Of a DNA stretch of 64,000 nt, positions 58,354 through 64,000 are shown in pieces. The stretch is from UBA7672 sp030824255 (GTDB taxonomy: Bacteria; Pseudomonadota; Alphaproteobacteria; Caulobacterales; Hyphomonadaceae), in assembly GCA_942493305.1 (NCBI GenBank), contig OW818686.1, positions 1,116,001-1,180,000 on the forward strand. Reading direction: 5' to 3'. The position numbers and the translations under genes were made by a program. The notes beneath the pieces were generated by a model, which was not told where the DNA came from, searched no databases, and saw only the letters and a list, made by a program, of their open reading frames with translations. Within the stretch, counting starts at the first letter, position 1, and the number at the start of each line of letters is the position of its first letter.

Positions 58354-59775
58354 ATGCCGCGCGGTCCATCGGACACGATCATCGCCCTCGCCTCCGGCGC
58401 CGGGCGCGCAGGCGTGGCGGTTATTCGCGTGTCGGGGCCCGGTAGCGCCGGACTACTGCGCGGTCTTACCCGTGCTGGCGGGGATTCAGGGCCCGTCGCC
58501 GCTTCGGATGTTTCACGTGAAACATCGCTGCCGGAGCCGAGGCGGGCCGCAATCCGGACTTTGCGCGATGATGACGGCCTGTTCCTGGACGAGGCGCTGG
58601 TGCTCTGGATGCCGGGCCCGCAGTCCTACACCGGCGAGGATGTGGTCGAGCTGCACGTCCATGGGGGTGTTGCTGTCGTTGAAGCCGTGATCGGCGCGGC
58701 GTTGAAGACGCGGCTGTGCAGGATGGCGGAGGCGGGGGAGTTCACGCGTCGCGCATTCGATTCCGGGCGGATGGACCTTACGCAAGCGGAAGCCGTTGGC
58801 GATCTTATCGATGCCGAAACGGAGGGGCAGCGGCGGCAGGCGGGGAGGTTGTACCAAGGGGAGGCGGCGGGGGTGTTCGAGGGGTGGCGGGGGTTGCTGG
58901 TGTCGGCGATGGCCGCGCTGGAGGCCTCCATCGATTTCCCTGATGAGTCAGATATTCCAGGGGAAGTTGATCTTTCCGCCCTCGAACCAATCGAGATGCT
59001 GGCGGTCCAGCTGGAACAGGCGCTGGGCGACGCCGGGCGGCTTACGGCTGTTCGGGAGGGTTTCCGGATCGCCATCCTCGGCCCGCCGAACGCCGGAAAA
59101 TCCTCCCTGATGAACCGGCTGGCCAAGCGGGAGGCGGCCATCGTCTCCCCCATCGCCGGGACGACGCGGGATGTGGTTGAGGTCCGCCTGGTCCTGGCTG
59201 GATATACTGTCTGGGTGGCCGATACGGCCGGGCTGCGGGAAGCCGCCGACGTGATCGAGGCCGAGGGCGTGCGCCGGGCGCTGGACCGGGCCGAGGCGGC
59301 TGACCTGCGGATCTGGGTGCGGGACGCAACGGCGGATGTTTCACGTGAAACATCCGCACCGAACGCCCGCATCGCGGGAGCCATACGGGAGGGTGACGTA
59401 TTCATCCTCAACAAGGCCGATCTTCTGGACGGGTCGTCCAAGCCCGACGCTGGCTGGGAGGGCGAGACCTTCCTGGTCTCGGCAGAAAGCGGCGCGGGTT
59501 TTGACGCCTTTGAGCGTCGCCTGACCCAGCTGGTCCGCGAGCGGCTGGAGACGGATGAGGCGCCGCTAGTCACGCGCGCCCGGCACCGTGAGTTGGTCGA
59601 GGAAGCGCTGGCGGCTGTGGAACGCGGGCTGGAGGGCGCGCGGATCGGGATCGGGGCTGAGCTGGTGTCAGAAGACCTGAGACTGGCGGCACGGGCGCTC
59701 GGCCGGATTACGGGAGCGATTGACGCCGAAGACCTGCTGGACCGGATTTTCAGCCAGTTCTGCGTGGGGAAGTAA
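58354..59775 (+). CDS. mnmE: tRNA modification GTPase MnmE (TrmE)
   Basis: A 473-residue GTPase that with MnmG makes the cmnm5 modification at U34 of tRNAs. Start at 58354 (MPRGPSDTIIALASGAGRAGVAVIRVSGPG). It has the formyl-THF-binding N-domain, G domain (ILGPPNAGKSSLMNRLAKREAAIVSPIAGTTRDVVEV) and the C-terminal Cys-Val-Gly-Lys. Two parS sites are embedded in frame (58509, 59337), each encoding VSRET, which lengthens variable loops. mnmG follows after 422 bp of repeats. Confidence 0.97.
   Translation: MPRGPSDTIIALASGAGRAGVAVIRVSGPGSAGLLRGLTRAGGDSGPVAASDVSRETSLPEPRRAAIRTLRDDDGLFLDEALVLWMPGPQSYTGEDVVELHVHGGVAVVEAVIGAALKTRLCRMAEAGEFTRRAFDSGRMDLTQAEAVGDLIDAETEGQRRQAGRLYQGEAAGVFEGWRGLLVSAMAALEASIDFPDESDIPGEVDLSALEPIEMLAVQLEQALGDAGRLTAVREGFRIAILGPPNAGKSSLMNRLAKREAAIVSPIAGTTRDVVEVRLVLAGYTVWVADTAGLREAADVIEAEGVRRALDRAEAADLRIWVRDATADVSRETSAPNARIAGAIREGDVFILNKADLLDGSSKPDAGWEGETFLVSAESGAGFDAFERRLTQLVRERLETDEAPLVTRARHRELVEEALAAVERGLEGARIGIGAELVSEDLRLAARALGRITGAIDAEDLLDRIFSQFCVGK
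58509..58524. promoter_or_regulatory. parS: parS site 2, inside mnmE
   Basis: Perfect TGTTTCACGTGAAACA read in the mnmE frame as D-V-S-R-E-T. Confidence 0.95.
59337..59352. promoter_or_regulatory. parS: parS site 3, inside mnmE
   Basis: Perfect TGTTTCACGTGAAACA, again read as D-V-S-R-E-T in mnmE, and extended to a longer palindrome by flanking GCGGA/TCCGC. Confidence 0.95.
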
Positions 59776-59784
59776 ACAGCGCGA

Positions 59785-59800
59785 TGTTTCACGTGAAACA
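59785..59800. promoter_or_regulatory. parS: parS site 4
   Basis: Perfect TGTTTCACGTGAAACA 9 bp after the mnmE stop codon. Confidence 0.95.
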
Positions 59801-59834
59801 CTGGGGCGGGTGCGAGTCGACCTGCTCCGTGCTG

Positions 59835-59969
59835 GTGGTTCGATCCTTCGACAGGCTCAGGATAAACTTGCGCTCCCTCCGGTCGCTGCTCACCATGAGG
59901 GCTATACGGCCAGCTGCAGAAGAAGCCCTCAAGGTGAGCAGGCGGCGAACACGCCGTCCGTCGAACCAC
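59835..59969. repeat. Nested inverted repeat between mnmE and mnmG
   Basis: Outer arms GTGGTTCGA (59835-59843) and TCGAACCAC (59961-59969), inner arms TGCTCACCATGAGGGCT (59887-59903) and its inverse with one mismatch (59924-59940). The segment CTTCGACAGGCTCAGG is typical of dispersed intergenic repeats of alphaproteobacteria. A degenerate parS-like sequence, TGTTTCAGATGAAACG, follows at 59986-60001. Confidence 0.6.
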
Positions 59970-60082
59970 GAGGGCAAGCCTGGATTGTTTCAGATGAAAC
60001 GGTCGGGTTGGGTTTGGGCTGGGTGGGAGGATGGGTTCGACGCTGCGCGCCGACCGCCGGGCGGTCGCATGGCGGTCCAGCA

Positions 60083-60098
60083 TGTTTCACGTGAAACG
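60083..60098. promoter_or_regulatory. parS: parS site 5
   Basis: TGTTTCACGTGAAACG, one terminal mismatch, in the mnmE-mnmG spacer. Confidence 0.9.
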
Positions 60099-60197
60099 TC
60101 TTTCGGGTCTGGGCGCATGTGGCGCCTCGACGGCGAGGCTGTTGGCCCTTAAATGACGGCCTCAATTGCCCGACTGGGCCACAGGCAGCCGCCGACC

Positions 60198-62105
60198 ATG
60201 AGCAACGACACTTTCGACGTCATCGTTATCGGCGGGGGCCATGCCGGCGCCGAGGCCGCAGCCGCCGCGGCGCGGTTTGGCGCGAAGACGGCGCTGGTCA
60301 CGCACAAGCTTTCCACCATCGGGGAGATGTCCTGCAACCCGGCCATTGGCGGCCTGGGCAAGGGGCACCTTGTTCGCGAAGTCGATGCGCTTGACGGCGT
60401 GATGGGCCGGGCGGCGGATCGCGGCGGTATCCAGTTCCGCATGCTCAACCGGTCCAAGGGGCCGGCGGTGCGGGGGCCGCGTACGCAGGCGGATCGCCGG
60501 CTTTATCGCGAGGCTGTGCAGTCGATCCTGCGGGAATACGAAAACCTGACGCTGATCGAGGACGGGGTCGAAGACCTGATCGTTGAGCCGACGGCTGACG
60601 GCAAGGGCCGCGTCGGGGGCGTGATCGGCCAGTCGGGCAGGTCATGGCGGGCAGGCGCTGTCGTGGTGACGACGGGCACCTTCCTCAAAGGCCTGATCCA
60701 TATTGGCGAGAAGCGGATTCCGGCGGGTCGCGTGGGCGAGGCGCCGGCGATTGGCTTGTCGGATCGGCTGTATGGGCTGGGCCTGCAGATGGGCCGGCTG
60801 AAAACGGGCACGCCTGCCCGGCTCAAGGCCTCGACCATCGACTGGTCGGGACTGGAGATGCAGGAGGCGGATGCCGAACCGATCCCGTTCTCCTTCCTGA
60901 ATGACAGGATCACGGTGCCGCAGATTGCGTGCGGCATCACCTGGACCTCGGCCGAGGTGCACGCGGTGATCGGCGACAACCTGCACAAGTCGGCGGTCTA
61001 TTCCGGCGCGATTGCGGGACGCGGCCCGCGCTATTGCCCGTCCATCGAGGACAAGGTGAAGCGCTTTGCCGACCGGGATAAGCACCAGATCTTCCTCGAG
61101 CCGGAGGGGCTTGATGACGACACCGTCTATCCGAACGGGATTTCGACCTCGCTGCCGGAAGACGTGCAGGAAGCCTTCATCCGGAAGATCCACGGGCTGG
61201 AGCGCGTCGAGATCAAGCGCTTCGGCTACGCCATCGAATACGACTATGTGGACCCGCGCGAGCTGACGCCGGACCTTGGCGTGAAGCGCCTTCCCGGCCT
61301 TTATCTGGCGGGCCAGATCAATGGCACGACGGGCTATGAAGAGGCTGCGGGACAGGGGCTTGTGGCCGGTCTCAACGCGGCGCGCTTTGCGGCGGGAAGC
61401 GACCCGTACATTCTCGACCGGAGCCGCGCCTATATCGGCGTGATGATCGACGACCTGGTGACGCGCGGCGTTTCCGAACCCTATCGCATGTTCACCTCGC
61501 GGGCCGAATACCGGCTGACGCTGCGCGCGGACAATGCCGACCAGCGGCTGACGGAAGAGGGCGTGAAGGCCGGCGTCGTGGGGAGCCACAGGCGTGAAAT
61601 GTTTCACGTGAAACGTTCATCGATCGATGCGGCGCGTGGTCGGCTCGAAGCCATGACGCTGACGCCGAACGAGGCGCGCGGCCACGACATCAAGATCAAC
61701 CAGGACGGCAAGCGGCGCAACGCGCTGGAGCTGATGGCCTATGACGGCGTCGACTTCGCCAAGATGCGCGCGATCTGGCCGGAGCTGTCGGACGTGACCC
61801 CGCAGGTCGCCGAGCAGATGGAGATCGAGGCCCAGTACGCAGGTTACCTCGATCGGCAGGAAGCCGACATCATCGCCTTCCGCCGTGACGAGGACATGCG
61901 CCTGCCCGTCGACCTCGACTACCGCCTGATCGGCGGTCTTTCGAACGAGGCGAAGGACAAGCTTTCGAGTGTGCGGCCAGCGACGCTGGGCCAGGCGGCA
62001 AGGATCGAAGGCATGACGCCCGGAGCGATCACGGCGGTTCTGGGGTATCTGCGGCGGTCGGCGAAGAAGGCGGACAAGGCTGTTTCGGGGGCGGCTCAGG
62101 GTTAG
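60198..62105 (+). CDS. mnmG: tRNA uridine-5-carboxymethylaminomethyl modification enzyme MnmG (GidA)
   Basis: A 635-residue FAD enzyme and partner of MnmE. Start at 60198 (MSNDTFDVIVIGGGHAGAEAAAAAARFGAKTALVTHK), where family homology begins; the in-frame ATG at 60153 adds 15 residues without a ribosome site. FAD motifs, MSCNPAIGGLGKGHLVREVDALDG and the Cys region are typical. A parS site at 61600 falls in frame near the C-terminal third (MFHVKR). Followed by REP-like palindromes and rsmG. Confidence 0.97.
   Translation: MSNDTFDVIVIGGGHAGAEAAAAAARFGAKTALVTHKLSTIGEMSCNPAIGGLGKGHLVREVDALDGVMGRAADRGGIQFRMLNRSKGPAVRGPRTQADRRLYREAVQSILREYENLTLIEDGVEDLIVEPTADGKGRVGGVIGQSGRSWRAGAVVVTTGTFLKGLIHIGEKRIPAGRVGEAPAIGLSDRLYGLGLQMGRLKTGTPARLKASTIDWSGLEMQEADAEPIPFSFLNDRITVPQIACGITWTSAEVHAVIGDNLHKSAVYSGAIAGRGPRYCPSIEDKVKRFADRDKHQIFLEPEGLDDDTVYPNGISTSLPEDVQEAFIRKIHGLERVEIKRFGYAIEYDYVDPRELTPDLGVKRLPGLYLAGQINGTTGYEEAAGQGLVAGLNAARFAAGSDPYILDRSRAYIGVMIDDLVTRGVSEPYRMFTSRAEYRLTLRADNADQRLTEEGVKAGVVGSHRREMFHVKRSSIDAARGRLEAMTLTPNEARGHDIKINQDGKRRNALELMAYDGVDFAKMRAIWPELSDVTPQVAEQMEIEAQYAGYLDRQEADIIAFRRDEDMRLPVDLDYRLIGGLSNEAKDKLSSVRPATLGQAARIEGMTPGAITAVLGYLRRSAKKADKAVSGAAQG
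61600..61615. promoter_or_regulatory. parS: parS site 6, inside mnmG
   Basis: TGTTTCACGTGAAACG, one terminal mismatch, in the mnmG coding region, read as M-F-H-V-K. Confidence 0.9.
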
Positions 62106-62117
62106 GCGGGCGCTGCC

Positions 62118-62221
62118 TGTCATCCCGGGCGAAGCGAAGCGTAGAGCCGGGACCCATCCCGCAATGACCGAACAGGACGATCAATGGGTCCCGGATAGCG
62201 CTGCGCGCTTCCGGGATGACA
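62118..62221. repeat. Pair of inverted REP-like palindromes
   Basis: Left arm 62118-62157 (TGTCATCCCGG ... CCGGGACCCAT) and right arm 62184-62221 are inverse copies that differ only in the CGAAGCGAAGCG-like centre. They fill the spacer between mnmG and rsmG and resemble the elements at 28762 and 45899. Confidence 0.7.
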
Positions 62222-62241
62222 AGCAGTGAAACGAGCAAACG

Positions 62242-62895
62242 ATGCCCTGGCCTACGCACGATGAAGACGGTTTCGGGCCGGAGGATGCGGTTGGGCTGAC
62301 CGGTGTTTCACGTGAAACACTGGCGCGCGTTCGGGCATACCTTGGCGTGCTCGATGCGTGGCGGGAACGAATCAATCTGATCGGACCTGGCGAAGGCAGG
62401 CACCTCTGGCGGCGCCATGTGCTCGATAGCCTGCAGCTGATCGAACAAATTTCTTCCGATGATCTGGCGGTGGTGGATCTGGGCGCCGGGGCGGGATTTC
62501 CGGGGCTGGTGATCGCCTGCGCGTTGGTGGAACGACCGGGCGCTTCGGTGACCCTGGTGGAAAAAAGCGTCAGGAAATCCGAGTTCCTGCAGGCGGCGAT
62601 CGACACGGTAGGGCTGCCTGCCCGTGTCCTGAACGTCCGGATCGAGGATGCGCCTCGCCAGCAGTATGACCTGCTCACCGCCCGGGCGCTGGCCCCGTTA
62701 CCCAAGCTTTTGGGGTATGGTTACGCATGGCTTAAACCTTCCGGTAAGGCCCTGCTGATGAAAGGTAGAGACACGGCCTCCGAACTTGTCGAGGCGCGCA
62801 AGTCCTGGACCTTCGATCTGTCCGAACGTGCGAGCCTGTCGAGCCCGGAGGGACACGTACTGAAGGTGTCTTCGATCAAACCCCGGAGGGCATGA
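62242..62895 (+). CDS. rsmG: 16S rRNA (guanine527-N7)-methyltransferase RsmG (GidB)
   Basis: A 217-residue SAM-dependent methyltransferase for G527 of 16S rRNA. Motif I is VVDLGAGAGFPGLVIA, then TLVEKSVRKSEFLQ, and a late YDLLTARALAPLPKLL. A parS site lies in frame at 62304. It overlaps the parA start by 4 bp, the standard gidB-parA-parB order near alphaproteobacterial origins. Confidence 0.96.
   Translation: MPWPTHDEDGFGPEDAVGLTGVSRETLARVRAYLGVLDAWRERINLIGPGEGRHLWRRHVLDSLQLIEQISSDDLAVVDLGAGAGFPGLVIACALVERPGASVTLVEKSVRKSEFLQAAIDTVGLPARVLNVRIEDAPRQQYDLLTARALAPLPKLLGYGYAWLKPSGKALLMKGRDTASELVEARKSWTFDLSERASLSSPEGHVLKVSSIKPRRA
62304..62319. promoter_or_regulatory. parS: parS site 7, inside rsmG
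   Basis: Perfect TGTTTCACGTGAAACA read in the rsmG frame as V-S-R-E-T. Confidence 0.95.
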
Positions 62896-63680
62896 TGCGC
62901 GTCATCACTGTCGCCAACCAGAAAGGCGGAGTGGGCAAGACCACCACCGCAATCAATCTCGGCACCGCGCTTGCGGCTGTCGGCCGGCGCGTCCTCATCA
63001 TGGATTGCGACGCGCAGGGCAACGCCTCGACTGGACTCGGCGTGGAGCCGGGCGCGCGCGACAAGTCGACCTATGACGTGCTCGTCGGCGAAGGCACGAT
63101 GCGCGAGGCGATCCTGCCGACCAAGGTGCCGAACCTCGACATCATTCCCGGCGACGAAAACCTCGCCGGCGTCGAGACGATGCTGCACAACGACCCGCGC
63201 AAGAACTTCAAGCTCAAGGAAGCCTTCGAGGTCTTCCGCGCGACCGGCGATGTCTACGACACCGTGCTGATCGATTGCCCGCCTTCGCTGTCCACCGTCA
63301 CCGTCAATGCGATGGTTGCGGCGAACGCCGTGCTGGTGCCGCTGCAGTGCGAGTTCCTGGCGATGGAAGGTCTTTCCCAGATCCTGCGCACGATCGAACT
63401 GGTGCGGTCCGGCCTCAACCCGAACCTCGAGGTTCAGGGCGTTGTGCTGACCATGTACGACAAGCGTAACAACCTCTCCGACCAGGTCGCCAACGAAGTG
63501 CGCACCTATCTCGGTTCCAAGGTTTACCAGACAGTCATACCCCGGAATGTACGGTTGTCCGAGGCCCCGTCCTTCGGACTACCGGCCATACTTTACGACC
63601 ACAAATGCACCGGGAGCGAAGCCTACATCATGCTCGCCCAGGAACTGATGCAGCGGGAACGCGAGAGGGCAGCGGCGTGA
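62892..63680 (+). CDS. parA: Chromosome partitioning ATPase ParA
   Basis: A 262-residue ParA/Soj ATPase that moves ParB-parS complexes to the cell poles. The deviant Walker A is VANQKGGVGKTTTAINLG; LIMDCDAQGNASTGLG, VLIDCPPSLSTVTVNAMVAA and the TMYDKRNNLSDQVANEVR region follow. ATG 62892 overlaps the rsmG stop; ATG 62895 is immediately next. The stop overlaps the GTG start of parB. Confidence 0.98.
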   Translation: MMRVITVANQKGGVGKTTTAINLGTALAAVGRRVLIMDCDAQGNASTGLGVEPGARDKSTYDVLVGEGTMREAILPTKVPNLDIIPGDENLAGVETMLHNDPRKNFKLKEAFEVFRATGDVYDTVLIDCPPSLSTVTVNAMVAANAVLVPLQCEFLAMEGLSQILRTIELVRSGLNPNLEVQGVVLTMYDKRNNLSDQVANEVRTYLGSKVYQTVIPRNVRLSEAPSFGLPAILYDHKCTGSEAYIMLAQELMQRERERAAA

Positions 63681-64000
63681 GCAACAACCTGAAACAGGCG
63701 CGACTGGGGCGCGGTCTTTCGGCTCTGCTCGGCGATTACGCAGGCGCCCGCAACGCCATTGAAGGCGGGGAGCCCATGGGCGCCGACACTCAGCCTGCGG
63801 AAGAGCTGTCTCCTTCGGAGATCGCGATCGACCGCATCGTGCCGAACCCGAAGCAGCCGCGCCGCACCTTCATCGAGGCGGAGCTGGAAGAGCTGTCGGA
63901 ATCGATCCGCCTCAAGGGCGTGATCCAGCCGATCCTCGTCCGCCCGGATCCGACGCAGCCGGAAATGTTCGAGATCATCGCCGGCGAACGCCGCTGGCGC
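63677..64000 (+). CDS. parB: Chromosome partitioning protein ParB (3' end outside window)
   Basis: The first 108 codons of ParB. GTG 63677 overlaps the parA stop by 4 bp. The N-terminal part reads LKQARLGRGLSALLGDY, and from about residue 50 the CTP-binding ParB domain begins (IAIDRIVPNPKQPRRTF) and reaches the GERRWR box at the window edge. ParB binds the seven parS sites upstream. Confidence 0.97.
   Translation, partial: MSNNLKQARLGRGLSALLGDYAGARNAIEGGEPMGADTQPAEELSPSEIAIDRIVPNPKQPRRTFIEAELEELSESIRLKGVIQPILVRPDPTQPEMFEIIAGERRWR

Noticed and set aside
1..64000. tRNA or rRNA genes, CRISPR arrays, insertion sequences, prophage
   Set aside because: No cloverleaf with GGTTCGA-type T loop, no regular direct-repeat array and no transposase or phage protein was seen.

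Overview
This window is a chromosomal segment of an alphaproteobacterium of the Caulobacterales type (Caulobacteraceae or Hyphomonadaceae-like). The evidence is the gene content and order, the high GC content, a candidate origin of replication between the ppsR/DUF299 gene and hemE (the Caulobacter Cori arrangement) with two CtrA-type TTAA-N7-TTAA sites, three DnaA-box-like sites and dense GANTC sites, and a parS cluster beside parA-parB. I see no rRNA, tRNA, CRISPR array, insertion sequence or prophage. Both ends cut a gene: an SPFH protein on the left and parB on the right.

Layout. 1-6 kb: an SPFH/band-7 gene divergent from a tiny membrane protein, an alpha/beta hydrolase and a bacterial-PH protein, followed by a DUF6351 secreted protein and a lipoprotein. 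6-12.3 kb (minus): the rimP-nusA-ylxR-infB translation/transcription operon with a terminator behind infB. 12.5-24.9 kb: a serine hydrolase lipoprotein, dnaK-dnaJ behind a heat-shock-type promoter, an FkbM methyltransferase, dapB, an amidase with a Lys/Pro/Ala tail, an orphan Flp pilin, a glyoxalase, DUF4239 and DUF2244 membrane proteins, and nth. 25-30 kb: an ATP-grasp protein, a PfkB/adenosine kinase, a 2-hydroxychromene-2-carboxylate isomerase, an atypical SDR and an HxlR regulator. 30-43.4 kb: hslV and hslU separated by a membrane-protein gene, a GGDEF/EAL protein, and the histidine genes hisB, hisH, hisA, hisF, hisE interrupted by katE, a VOC protein and small ORFs. 43.4-44 kb: a gene-free stretch full of stem-loops. 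44-50.8 kb: Smr, a Tim44-like protein, secB, an alcohol dehydrogenase and the overlapping minus-strand chain dnaQ-coaE-aroE-maf-ppsR.

50.8-51.2 kb is the candidate oriC. To its right hemE-hemH-hemJ (haem synthesis) and rho run on the plus strand, then mnmE-mnmG-rsmG-parA-parB. Seven parS palindromes lie between 57.5 and 62.3 kb, four of them inside mnmE, mnmG and rsmG. Genes next to the origin therefore point away from it on both sides, and the window covers origin firing, origin segregation (ParABS) and housekeeping genes of the origin-proximal domain.

The less expected items are the stem-loop-rich region at 43.44-43.83 kb, the long palindrome between the SPFH gene and its divergent small membrane protein, the promoter plus nested small ORFs inside the his cluster, an SDR that lacks the usual catalytic Ser and Tyr, and the low-complexity tails on RimP and the amidase.
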